This document shows, piece after piece, positions 1 through 8,504 of a stretch of DNA of 18,237 bases. Every line of letters starts with the position of its first letter. The stretch's first letter is position 1. The stretch comes from Streptomyces katrae. GTDB lineage: Bacteria > Actinomycetota > Actinomycetes > Streptomycetales > Streptomycetaceae. Made by a program: the position numbers and the translations under genes. The stretch is taken from the NCBI RefSeq assembly GCF_000966975.1, contig NZ_JZWV01000282.1:1-18237 (forward strand), given 5' to 3'. The notes under the pieces are model-generated. The model searched no databases. It was given only the letters and a program-made list of their open reading frames with translations, and was not told where the DNA came from.

Positions 1-323
1 ACCGGGCCGTGTCCCTCGGGGAGTTCGGTCCAGGTGCCGGAGCCGCGCCGGCTGCGGACGTAGCCGCTCTGGCGCAGCAGGTCATAGGCGCCGGTGACGG
101 TGGCGCGGCTGGCTCCGACGGCCTCGGCGAGCTCGCGCTCGGCGGGCAGCCGGACGTGCAGGGCGATCCGCCCGTCGAGGATCAGCGTGCGCAGGGCGTC
201 GGCGAGGGAGCGGTAGCCCGGGCGGGCCAGTACCTCGGCCGGGAGCATCGCCGCGAGCCGGCGGCTGCCGACCGTCCGGTCCGCCGTATGGACCACTCTG
301 TGGACCTCTCGCCCGTTCGCCAT
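1..323 (-). CDS. MocR-type GntR/PLP-aminotransferase regulator, N-terminal part
   Basis: Only the first 107 codons are present; the gene runs off the left edge. The start is the ATG at 323, preceded by GGGGAGG at good spacing. Residues ~35-100 form a GntR winged helix: a first helix after RPGYRSLADALR, the hallmark LPAERELAEAVGASRATV recognition region, and the wing YVRSRRGSGTW. The ~25-residue head (RRLAAMLPAEVLARPGYRS) and the wing are typical of MocR-type proteins, in which this domain is fused to an aminotransferase-fold, PLP-binding effector domain. That second domain lies outside the window, so the MocR assignment is inferred from the N-terminus. The divergent start and the ATTGGC boxes between 338 and 397 suggest autoregulation and control of the rightward transcript. 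The controlled metabolite is unknown; MocR proteins often govern vitamin B6 or amino acid genes. Confidence 0.8.
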   Translation of the reverse strand, partial: MANGREVHRVVHTADRTVGSRRLAAMLPAEVLARPGYRSLADALRTLILDGRIALHVRLPAERELAEAVGASRATVTGAYDLLRQSGYVRSRRGSGTWTELPEGHGP

Positions 324-337
324 GCCAACCTCCCCTG

Positions 338-397
338 ATTGGCTCTGCCAGCCAGGCCAATCCGGGTCCAGACTCGCGGTATTGGCCCCCCATTGGC
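338..397. promoter_or_regulatory. Cluster of ATTGGC boxes, candidate MocR operator
   Basis: Four copies of ATTGGC lie between the divergent starts: ATTGGC at 338-343, its inverse GCCAAT at 356-361 (an inverted pair spanning 24 bp), then two direct copies at 381-386 and 392-397, 11 bp apart. The first pair abuts the ribosome-binding site of the regulator gene and the last copy abuts the AAGGAG at 398-403. MocR/PdxR-type regulators are known to use mixed direct and inverted repeats, so binding by the adjacent regulator is a reasonable inference. The repeats are seen directly; the binding protein is not. Confidence 0.65.
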
Positions 398-411
398 AAG
401 GAGAGTCCAGG

Positions 412-618
412 ATGCCGTACGAGGTGTTCACCGACCGTGACGAACGGGCGCTGCTGGCGGCCGCCGAGAACCGGATCTCCGCGCCCCTGCGGATCGGGGC
501 CGCGCTGGACCCCGTACGGCGTCTGCTCGCGCGGTACTCACCCGTACGGGCGAGGAGGGCGCGAGAATCGCTCCCATGTCAGCAGCCGAACACACGTCCC
601 CGCCCGCTCCCCCGGTGA
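412..618 (+). CDS. Short hypothetical ORF, possibly a gene remnant
   Basis: A 68-codon frame starts at ATG 412 with a good AAGGAG ribosome-binding site 8 bases upstream and ends at TGA 616-618, overlapping the next gene by 43 nt in another frame. The first ~43 codons (through LARYSP) have the strong third-position G/C bias of a real Streptomyces gene. After about 540 the bias is lost and the product becomes Arg/Pro-rich. I do not recognise the family. It may be a small real protein or the N-terminal remnant of a longer gene controlled by the divergent MocR regulator. A pair of CCCGTACGG repeats (511 and 541, the second a perfect palindrome CCCGTACGGG) lies in its 3' part. Confidence 0.35.
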   Translation: MPYEVFTDRDERALLAAAENRISAPLRIGAALDPVRRLLARYSPVRARRARESLPCQQPNTRPRPLPR

Positions 619-1217
619 ACGCCGCCGCACCCCCGGTGATCGCGGGCCTGCTCCTCGCCGCCGGCGGCGGGCGGCGGCTCGGCGGGCGCCCCAAGGCCCT
701 GCTCCCCTACCGCGGCCGCCCGCTCGTCGAGAACGCCGTGCGCGTGCTGCGCGAGGCGGGCTGCGGCCCGGTGCACGTGGTGCTCGGCGCCTCGGCGGCC
801 GAGGTCCGCGAGCGCGCCGACCTGGCGGGGTGCGTGGTCGTGGACAACCCGGACTGGGCCGAGGGCATGGGCTCCTCCCTGCGGGTGGGCCTGGCCTCGC
901 TGGCCGGCACGGGGGCCGGTGCGGCGCTGGTGTCCCTGGTGGACCAGCCGGGCATCGGGCCGGCGGCCGTGGCCCGGGTGCGGGCGGCGTACCGTTCCCC
1001 GGCCAGTCTGGTGGCGGCCGCGTACGACGGGGAACGCGGGCATCCGGTGCTGTTCGGGGCGGACCGCTGGGCGGACATCACGGCCACGGCGACCGGGGAC
1101 CAGGGCGCGCGGGTCCACCTGAAGAACCACGCCGACGAGCTCATCCTGGTGGAGTGCGGGGACGTCGCGGCCGCCTTCGACATCGACACCCCGCCCGACC
1201 TGGCACGACTCGGCTGA
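576..1217 (+). CDS. MocA-like molybdenum cofactor nucleotidyltransferase
   Basis: The 213-aa protein has the family layout of MobA/MocA NTP transferases. A glycine-rich nucleotide-binding start, LLLAAGGGRRLGGRPKALLP (residues ~26-45), is followed by GMGSSLRVGL (~96-105), a SLVDQPGIG metal/nucleotide motif (~120-128) and RGHPVLFG near residue 160. The motifs GDQGAR (~177) and FDIDTPPDL near the C-terminus are typical of the MocA branch, which transfers CMP to molybdopterin to make the cytosine dinucleotide cofactor used by xanthine-dehydrogenase-type enzymes. That would suit a locus for purine oxidation, but no xanthine dehydrogenase is in the window, so the link is an inference. An alternative in-frame start is GTG 615; ATG 576 has no strong ribosome-binding site. 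A GTP- or CTP-specific role cannot be decided by eye. Confidence 0.8.
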   Translation: MSAAEHTSPPAPPVNAAAPPVIAGLLLAAGGGRRLGGRPKALLPYRGRPLVENAVRVLREAGCGPVHVVLGASAAEVRERADLAGCVVVDNPDWAEGMGSSLRVGLASLAGTGAGAALVSLVDQPGIGPAAVARVRAAYRSPASLVAAAYDGERGHPVLFGADRWADITATATGDQGARVHLKNHADELILVECGDVAAAFDIDTPPDLARLG

Positions 1218-1309
1218 GCCGCGCGGAGCCGGGGCCTGAGCGGGGTGTGACCGCGATGGCACTGAGGGCCACAGGCAAATGGAATCTGTCGACTCAGAGA
1301 ATCTCGACA

Positions 1310-1349
1310 TCAACAAACCATTGAACTTCCACCATGAGGAAATTACTAT
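1310..1349 (+). promoter_or_regulatory. aceB promoter with TCAACA-N3-CATTGA operator on the -35 box
   Basis: A -35 box TTGAAC (1321-1326) and a -10 box TACTAT (1344-1349) are 17 bp apart, a near-consensus housekeeping promoter in an unusually AT-rich patch. The palindrome TCAACA-AAC-CATTGA (1310-1324) overlaps the -35 box in the same register as the uraD and catalase operators; its right arm departs from TGTTGA at two positions. A start near 1356 gives a leader of about 135 nt before malate synthase. Confidence 0.75.
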
Positions 1350-1490
1350 CCACTGGTCAGAAGCGCCCTGAACCCCCAGACGGCGCCGGCGACCGTTACA
1401 CGGAACTCTCCACACCCGGCGGCACTGCGTGCCGTCTCGCGCGAGCATTCCCCGCGGCCGCAAGGCACCGCCGCTGAAGGAGTGACAGAT

Positions 1491-3110
<1,620 letters not shown>

Positions 3111-3440
3111 CACCCCGCTTCGGCTGAACCGCACAGCGGCCGAACCCACGCCCACGGCCCTTTGCCCGTGAAGTGCGCGGCGTGCGCGGCTGCGAAACCG
3201 CGCGGCCGCCCCCAACTGCCGCAGCCGCGCCCCGGTCCGCGCCGGACCGCACCGGCAGCCCCTCCCCGCGCCCGACCGACCGGTCGGGCGTTACGTCATC
3301 GTAATCCGACTGTACCTAGCGGTAACAAGTGGGCCCGTGCCACCTTTCCGATGCCACCGGCGCCGGCGGTACCCCCACTTTCCAAGCCACGCACCGAAGT
3401 TGTCGGCAACTTCGGCGTGGCCGACCGCAGGAGTTCCGCA
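3111..3440. other. Intergenic region between aceB and the SGNH hydrolase
   Basis: No gene is supported in these 330 nt. A 7-bp hairpin (CGGTCCG/CGGACCG, 3233-3249, loop CGC) may weakly terminate aceB but lacks a T-run. A perfect 12-bp palindrome CCGACCGGTCGG (3276-3287) resembles TetR-family operators. TTACG-TCAT-CGTAA (3291-3304) is a second inverted repeat. A possible promoter is TTACGT (3291-3296), 16 bp, TACCTA (3313-3318). These would place both palindromes at or upstream of the -35 box of the hydrolase gene. Confidence 0.4.
3394..3415 (+). promoter_or_regulatory. Perfect 9-bp hairpin in the hydrolase leader
   Basis: CCGAAGTTG (3394-3402) and CAACTTCGG (3407-3415) pair perfectly around a TCGG loop. 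The structure ends 13 nt before the AGGAG ribosome-binding site (3429-3433) of the SGNH hydrolase. It could be an RNA element in the leader or a protein operator. It is not followed by a T-run, so it is unlikely to be a terminator. Confidence 0.5.
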
Positions 3441-4634
3441 GTGATCGGATTCCGCAAGGCCGGCAAGGACCGGGCCGCCCGACGCCGTGTGCGACGGCTG
3501 GCCGGTGCCGGGATGGTCGTACCGCTCGCCGCCGGCGCGCTGCTCTTCGGCGGGGCCGGGCCGGCGGCGGCCGGGCCCGGGACGGGTCCCACCGCCGTCG
3601 TGTCCATGGGCGACAGCTACATCTCCGGCGAGGCCGGGCGCTGGAAGGGCAACAGCCTGACCAACAGCGGGAGCAGGAACGGCACTGACCGGGCGTGGGT
3701 CAGTGGCAGCACCTACGACCCCGCGAAGGTGTACGGCACCACGGCCGGCGGCTGTGACCGCTCGGACTCGGCCGAGGTGCTGAGCGCGGGCGCGGTCGCC
3801 GAGACGGCCGTGAACCTGGCCTGCTCCGGGGCGACCTCGCAGAACGTCTTCCGCGCCTCCAACGGGGGCGTGTCGTACAAGGGCGAGGCCCCGCAGGCCG
3901 ACCAGCTGGCGGCCGTGGCCGCGAGCCGCAACGTGAAGGTCATCGCGCTCTCCGTCGGCGGGAACGACCTGGGCTTCGCCGACATCATCAAGGAGTGCGC
4001 GCTCGACTTCGTGCTCTGGAACTCGTACTGCTACGACGACCAGCAGGCGGGCGTCGACGCGAAGATCGACGGGGTGATGGCCAACGTCGGCAAGTCGGTC
4101 GACGAGATCCGGGCCGTGATGCGCCAGGCCGGGTACACGGACTCCTCGTACCGCATCGTGCTCCAGTCCTACCCCTCGCCGATCCCGCGCGGCGCCGAGA
4201 ACCGGTACACCCAGAGCGACTGGAGCCGGCTCAACAGCGGCGGCTGTCCCTTCTGGAACCGTGACTCGGACTGGGCCCGCGACTCCCTGGTGCCGCAGCT
4301 CGCGGACCGCCTCAAGCAGGTCGCGGCGGCCAAGGGCACCCAGTTCCTGGACCTGCGCGACATGATGCAGGGCCGCGAGGTCTGCGCCAAGGCCAGCAAG
4401 CAGGTCACCTCGACGGTCCCCGCGTCGGCGAAGACCAGCGAGTGGGCCCGCTGGATCGACAACAACGAGACGCAGGGCCTGGTCCAGGAGTCCATGCACC
4501 CGAACCACTTCGGCCAGCTGGCCCTCGGCCGCTGCCTGGCCCTGGCCGTGGCGCAGCCCGCGGACTCGGCCTCCAGCTGCAAGAACACCGCCGGTGGCGA
4601 CCAGAGCGGGATGTACCTCACGTCCACGCCGTAA
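3441..4634 (+). CDS. Secreted SGNH/GDSL-family hydrolase
   Basis: The 397-aa product begins with a basic, arginine-rich n-region (RAARRRVRRL), a hydrophobic stretch (~22-40) and a GPAAA-GPG cleavage site near residue 44, so it is exported by Sec or possibly Tat. The mature part is an SGNH esterase/lipase. It has block I SMGDSYISGE with the nucleophile Ser59, block III LSVGGNDLGF with the oxyanion Gly/Asn, and block V ESMHPNHFG with the catalytic His353. Several cysteines are present, consistent with disulfides in an extracellular enzyme. The GTG at 3441 was chosen because AGGAG (3429-3433) precedes it and it gives a proper signal peptide; upstream in-frame codons reach into non-coding sequence. 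The natural ester substrate cannot be told. It stands between aceB and an unrelated gene and has no evident link to purine use. Confidence 0.88.
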   Translation: MIGFRKAGKDRAARRRVRRLAGAGMVVPLAAGALLFGGAGPAAAGPGTGPTAVVSMGDSYISGEAGRWKGNSLTNSGSRNGTDRAWVSGSTYDPAKVYGTTAGGCDRSDSAEVLSAGAVAETAVNLACSGATSQNVFRASNGGVSYKGEAPQADQLAAVAASRNVKVIALSVGGNDLGFADIIKECALDFVLWNSYCYDDQQAGVDAKIDGVMANVGKSVDEIRAVMRQAGYTDSSYRIVLQSYPSPIPRGAENRYTQSDWSRLNSGGCPFWNRDSDWARDSLVPQLADRLKQVAAAKGTQFLDLRDMMQGREVCAKASKQVTSTVPASAKTSEWARWIDNNETQGLVQESMHPNHFGQLALGRCLALAVAQPADSASSCKNTAGGDQSGMYLTSTP

Positions 4635-4647
4635 TGCGGTGAGGACC

Positions 4648-4688
4648 GGGGGCGGGCTGTCATGATCAGGTCGTGACCGCCCGCCCCC
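4648..4688 (+). terminator. Hairpin terminator after the SGNH hydrolase
   Basis: GGGGGCGGGC (4648-4657) pairs perfectly with GCCCGCCCCC (4679-4688). Past a one-base mismatch the inner arms GTCA (4659-4662) and TGAC (4674-4677) can extend the stem. It starts 13 nt after the hydrolase stop codon. There is no T-run, as is common for Streptomyces terminators. Confidence 0.6.
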
Positions 4689-4726
4689 TCGGGGAAACCC
4701 GTACCACCGAAGGAAGTTGACCGGAG

Positions 4727-5377
4727 ATGGCCGTCATCCACCGCACCACCATGAAGCCCGGCAAGCTGGAGCTCCTCGCCGGCTGGCTCCCGGCCCGGCC
4801 CTGGTACGCCGGCGCGTCCGCGGCGCCGGACCTGGCCAGGGCCGGCGGGTTCCGGATCGACGACCCGGAGGGCGAGGTGGGCATCGAGTTCATGGTGGTC
4901 ACCGACTCCTCCGGCGCCGGGCCCGTCGCCTACCTCGTACCGCTCACCTACCGCGGGGCCCCGCTCGAAGGCGCCGAGGAGGGACTGATCGGCACGTCCG
5001 AGCACGGGGTGCTCGGCACCCGCTGGATCTACGACGGGGCCCACGACCCGGTGCTCACCGGGCGGCTGCTCGCCCTCCTGCGGGGCGAGGCCGCACCGCA
5101 GCACCAGAGCGAGACCGGCGTCCCCGACCCGACCGTCGTCCCCGAGACCGCCGAGGACGCCCTGCCGGGCGGGGCGGCGGTGGTGGGCGTGGAGGACGGG
5201 CCGGAGGGCACCCGTCTGGTGGTGGAGGCGGGCGGGCGGCGGCTCGGGCTGGAGCTGCTGCGCGTGCTGGAGGCCGGCCGGACCGTCCCCGGCGCGCTCG
5301 GCCGGGTCACCGCCGGCTGGGAACTGCCCGACGGGACGCGGCCGCGCGGGGCCTTCGCCGTACTGCGGGAAGGCTGA
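4727..5377 (+). CDS. Maltokinase N-terminal-cap-like domain protein
   Basis: The 216-aa protein begins MAVIHRTTMKPGKLELLAGWLPARPWY and continues through RIDDPEGEVGIEFMVVTD, YLVPLTYRGAPLEGAEEGLIGTSEHGVLG and TRWIYDGAHDPVLTGRLLALL. This is the pattern of the N-terminal cap of mycobacterial and streptomycete maltokinases. Here the cap stands alone, with no kinase catalytic domain after it; homologues are often mislabelled as glucan branching proteins. The C-terminal half (~130-216) is less characteristic. The biochemical role is unknown. ATG 4727 is preceded by GAAGGAAG at ~10 nt and by GGAG immediately before it. The gene is probably transcribed alone and converges with the oxidoreductase gene downstream. 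Confidence 0.72.
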   Translation: MAVIHRTTMKPGKLELLAGWLPARPWYAGASAAPDLARAGGFRIDDPEGEVGIEFMVVTDSSGAGPVAYLVPLTYRGAPLEGAEEGLIGTSEHGVLGTRWIYDGAHDPVLTGRLLALLRGEAAPQHQSETGVPDPTVVPETAEDALPGGAAVVGVEDGPEGTRLVVEAGGRRLGLELLRVLEAGRTVPGALGRVTAGWELPDGTRPRGAFAVLREG

Positions 5378-5445
5378 GCCGGGTCGGCGGAGCGTGCTCC
5401 ACGGGCCGGGCCGCGCCGCCCGCCGCCCGACGTCCGCCGTACGGG

Positions 5446-6513
5446 CTACGCCGCCCGGTCCGGGCCGGTCAGGGCCTCCATCGCGGTGGTGAAGGCCGCC
5501 CGGCAGCGCAGCCAGTCCGGGTCCGGGGCCGGGGAGTGCAGGTCGACCAGTTTGGGCAGCAGGTCCGCCGAGAAGGCCCGGGCCGCCTCGGCCGGGAGCA
5601 GCGAGGGCAGGTTGTCGATGGCGATCACGTCGACCGGCCGGGCGCCCCCGCGCAGCCGCCGGGCCGGGGCCGTCCAGTCGGTGAGCCGGTCGTATACGGG
5701 CAGCAGGTGCAGCTCCGATCCGGTGTCACAGGTGATGTCGGCGATCACCGAGAGCCGGCCGGTCCCGCTCTCCAGGTCGGCGGGGGTCAGGAAGGGCGGC
5801 ACGGGCCGGGTGGTGAGCACCGCGTTGACCAGGATGTCGTGGTCGAGCAGCGCGGCCCGGTCCAGTCGGCGGGTCGCCCCGCGCCCCCAGCGGGTGACCG
5901 CGATCCCGGCGGTGGTGAGGGCGTCGCAGGCGCCGCGCCCGCTGCGGCCTTCCGCGCCGATCACCAGGGCCCGTAACCCGTCGGCCGGCGCGTCCCGCAG
6001 GCGGGCGTCCAGCTCCGGCCGGGGCGTCGGGACCAGGGGGGCGGTGAGCCGGCCGCGCGCCTGCAGGGCGGCCAGGGCGGCGCCCGCGTACCCGGCCCAG
6101 TAGCCGAAGGCGGCCAGCCGGCGGCCCTGGGCGTCGGCCAGGTACTCCAGGTCGAGCAGGGTCCCGCCGCCCGCGGCGAACCGCCGCAGCAGGCCGGGCG
6201 CCTGGGGCTGCCCCTTGTAGGCGTGCCCGAAGTACACGTGCCGGTGGTGCAGGGCCTCGGGCGCGGGCGGGAGCTCCTTGAGGCCGAGGACGTACGCCGA
6301 CCCCGGCGCGGCCTGCGCCCAGGAGCCGGCCGGGGCGGTGCGGCAGCCGGCGGCGGCGTACGCGTCGAGCGGGAAGACGCGGTGGCCGGAATCCTCCACG
6401 GTGATCCGTACGCCCTGCCGTACGAGGAGCCCGGCGTCGTCGGGGGTCAGCGGCGCGCGCCGTTCGGTGGGTCGGGTCTCGCTGCGCATCCACAGCTGCG
6501 GGGTGTCGGCCAT
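5446..6513 (-). CDS. Saccharopine dehydrogenase-like (LYS1-type) oxidoreductase
   Basis: The 355-aa protein matches the LYS1/alanine-dehydrogenase fold. The N-terminal RSETRPTERRAPLTPDD and GLKELPPAPEAL blocks, FGHAYKGQ (the LYS1 substrate/His region), a central Rossmann GAEGRSGRGACDAL, ADITCDTGSELHLLPVYD and IDNLPSLLP are all in order. The family interconverts saccharopine with lysine and 2-oxoglutarate using NAD+. Streptomycetes make lysine by the diaminopimelate route, so the real substrate here is uncertain. I chose the ATG at 6513 with GGTGG upstream; a TTG at 6561 would add 16 residues but has no ribosome-binding site. It converges with the cap-domain gene and lies 142 nt downstream of the STAND ATPase on the same strand. 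Confidence 0.8.
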   Translation of the reverse strand: MADTPQLWMRSETRPTERRAPLTPDDAGLLVRQGVRITVEDSGHRVFPLDAYAAAGCRTAPAGSWAQAAPGSAYVLGLKELPPAPEALHHRHVYFGHAYKGQPQAPGLLRRFAAGGGTLLDLEYLADAQGRRLAAFGYWAGYAGAALAALQARGRLTAPLVPTPRPELDARLRDAPADGLRALVIGAEGRSGRGACDALTTAGIAVTRWGRGATRRLDRAALLDHDILVNAVLTTRPVPPFLTPADLESGTGRLSVIADITCDTGSELHLLPVYDRLTDWTAPARRLRGGARPVDVIAIDNLPSLLPAEAARAFSADLLPKLVDLHSPAPDPDWLRCRAAFTTAMEALTGPDRAA

Positions 6514-6655
6514 CGCTGTACCACCTGTCCGGTCAGAGGGGTGGGGCGAGCCAGCGCTCAAGCGATGTCTTTCCGCGTCCTTTACGCCGTACGCCGGATC
6601 GGGGCGGCAACTCCCGACCCCCTGACACCCCGCGCCCCGCCGGGCCTCCCGGGCC

Positions 6656-8359
6656 TCACAGCTCCGGCAGGAGCCGCCGCAGCGGGGTCCGGGCGCCCTC
6701 CGCGTGGGCCGCCCGGAAGGCCTCCGGGGTCAGCCGCAGCCGCAGGGTCCGCTCGGCGCGCGGCGGGCAGGCGGAGGTCGGGCGGTATCCCGAGACGGAG
6801 CCGAGCAGCCGGGCGGCCGGCTCGTAGCGGCCCAGGTCGGCCTCCAGCTGGGCCAGCAGCTCCACCGAGAGGGCCTGGCCCAGCCGGTCTCCCAGGGCGA
6901 ACTGGGCCTCCAGGGAACGCAGCAGCCAGGTACGGGCCAGCGCGGGGCGGCCCTCGCGGCGCTGGAGCAGGGCCTGGGCGTAGCCCGCCCAGGAGCGCGC
7001 CCACAGGTCGGGGCCGTCGGAGGCCCCGGCGCGGAAGGGCACGGCCGCCGGGTCGGTGTACGCGAGGGCCATGGCCAGGGCGGACTCCAGGGCCCGCCGT
7101 CCCGGCCCGAACTCGGGCTCCGCCGGCAGCAGTCCGAGGGCGTCCCGGTACTCCTCGGCGGCCTCGTCCGGGCGGTCCCGCCACAGGGCGGCGGTGCCGC
7201 GGACGTGCGCGAGGTAGGCCAGGACGGTGTCCTCCCCCTCCTGCACGGCCGTGGCCCAGGCCTCCACCAGCAGCGGATCGGCCGCCGAGGCCTCGCCGAC
7301 GCTCGCCACCAGCCAGGAAGCCAGCCACAGGGCCCGGGCCGGCCGGGGCGCCGGGTGCCGGGCCAGAGCCCGCTCCAGGTGCCCGCGCCCCTCCTCCACC
7401 AGCCCGCAGGCCGACCAGAGGAACCACAGCGACACGGCGATCTCCAGCGCACCGGCCGGACCGGCCGGCGACCGCGGGTCCATCGCCAGCCGCAGCTCGG
7501 GCAGTTCCCGCAGGGCCAAGGCGCGGGCCTCCAGCTGCGCCCCCGAACGCCACAGCTGCGCGGCTCGTTCGGCGGTGATCCGGCAGCGCTCGTGGTGGCG
7601 GCGGACGACGGTGGCCCCGTCCCCCCGCGGATCGCGGGCGAGGCGCCGGGCCGCGTAGGCCCGTACGGTCAGCGGCAGCCGGTAGCGGCCGGCCGCTCCG
7701 GGCTCCGCCAGCAGGGCCGGGGCCAGCTCCAGCGCGGCGGGTATCCCGTCGAGGGCGACGCACAGGGCGGCGACGGCCCCGGCGTTGTGCTCGGTGAGCT
7801 CGAAACGGGGGTCGGCCCCGCGCGCCCGCTCCACGTAGAGCCGTACGGCGTCGGACGCGGCCACCCGGGCCACCGGACAGGGCTCGTCGGGGTCCTCGGG
7901 GGCGGCGGGCAGGGTCAGCGGGCCGACGGCGAGCAGGGCCTCCCCCACCACGCCGAGGATCCGCTGCGATGTGGCCAGAATGCGTACCCTCGGCCACCGT
8001 GCGAGCAGCTCCCCCACGAGCTCCCCGGCCCGTTCGCCCAGCTGCTCGCAGCCGTCGAGGACCAGCAGCACCTCGCGCCCCTCGAACCCCTCGCCCAGCT
8101 CGGCGGCCCCGGCGGCCGCGGCGGAGGAGCGCAGCCGGGACGGATCGGCCCACACGACGTCGGCCCCGCTCGCGCCGCAGAGCTCGCGGACGGTCCGCAG
8201 GGCGATCCGGGTCTTGCCCATCCCGGCCGGCCCTGTGATCGTGACCAGGCGTTCCGCGGCCAGCAGGGCCAGGGCACGGGCCACTTCGGCGGCCCGCCCG
8301 ACGAGGCTGGACAGCTCGGCGGGCAGCGCTTGACGCGCGCTCGAGCCGCGCTCCCCCAT
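6656..8359 (-). CDS. STAND-type ATPase with TPR-like C-terminus, no DNA-binding domain
   Basis: The 567-aa protein has an NTPase core of the AfsR/LuxR-associated type: ELSSLVGRAAEV (~15-26), Walker A GPAGMGKT (43-50), Walker B VLLVLDGCEQL (97-107) and an ILATSQRIL sensor (~130-138). After ALELAPALLAEPG the typical winged-helix/linker segment of about 100 residues is missing, and the sequence passes straight to YRLPLTVRAYAARRL, normally found after it. The remainder is Ala/Leu-rich helical repeat (TPR-like: LWLASWLVASVGEASAADPLLVEAWA and similar). No N-terminal SARP or C-terminal LuxR helix-turn-helix is visible, so it probably acts through a partner. ATG 8359 with GGAGG four bases upstream was preferred to ATG 8437. 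It diverges from the tandem Lrp gene across about 145 nt. Confidence 0.82.
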   Translation of the reverse strand: MGERGSSARQALPAELSSLVGRAAEVARALALLAAERLVTITGPAGMGKTRIALRTVRELCGASGADVVWADPSRLRSSAAAAGAAELGEGFEGREVLLVLDGCEQLGERAGELVGELLARWPRVRILATSQRILGVVGEALLAVGPLTLPAAPEDPDEPCPVARVAASDAVRLYVERARGADPRFELTEHNAGAVAALCVALDGIPAALELAPALLAEPGAAGRYRLPLTVRAYAARRLARDPRGDGATVVRRHHERCRITAERAAQLWRSGAQLEARALALRELPELRLAMDPRSPAGPAGALEIAVSLWFLWSACGLVEEGRGHLERALARHPAPRPARALWLASWLVASVGEASAADPLLVEAWATAVQEGEDTVLAYLAHVRGTAALWRDRPDEAAEEYRDALGLLPAEPEFGPGRRALESALAMALAYTDPAAVPFRAGASDGPDLWARSWAGYAQALLQRREGRPALARTWLLRSLEAQFALGDRLGQALSVELLAQLEADLGRYEPAARLLGSVSGYRPTSACPPRAERTLRLRLTPEAFRAAHAEGARTPLRRLLPEL

Positions 8360-8461
8360 ACGTCCTCCCGCTGCTCTCTGGGGCTGCGCACGTCGGTCCC
8401 CTCGGGCACGACCGCCCGGTGCGGCGGTACGGCGCATGAAGAGAGATGATCAGTCGAAAGT

Positions 8462-8473
8462 CCGGTTAACCGG
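8462..8473. promoter_or_regulatory. Perfect palindrome CCGGTTAACCGG between divergent genes
   Basis: This 12-bp perfect palindrome lies 31 nt before the start of the tandem Lrp/AsnC gene and about 100 nt before that of the STAND ATPase. Its AT centre stands out in GC-rich DNA. Autoregulation by the adjacent Lrp-type protein is an inference from position only. Confidence 0.5.
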
Positions 8474-8504
8474 TCCGCGGCCGGGAAAACCGCCAGGGGT
8501 AAGT

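Noticed and set aside
511..550. Repeated CCCGTACGG(G) at 511 and 541
   Set aside because: CGTACG-containing words are common in Streptomyces coding sequence; not enough to call an operator.
1287..1309. Inverted repeat TGTCGA-N11-TCGACA just upstream of the aceB operator
   Set aside because: Six-base arms with a long spacer occur by chance often enough; noted only for its place upstream of the promoter.
3162..3440. N-terminal extension of the SGNH hydrolase frame
   Set aside because: The extension lies in non-coding sequence with palindromes and a probable promoter, and would place the signal peptide internally; GTG 3441 has its own ribosome-binding site.
5389..5400. Short hairpin GGAGC-GT-GCTCC between the converging cap-domain and oxidoreductase genes
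   Set aside because: Five-base stem with a two-base loop and no T-run; too weak to call a terminator.
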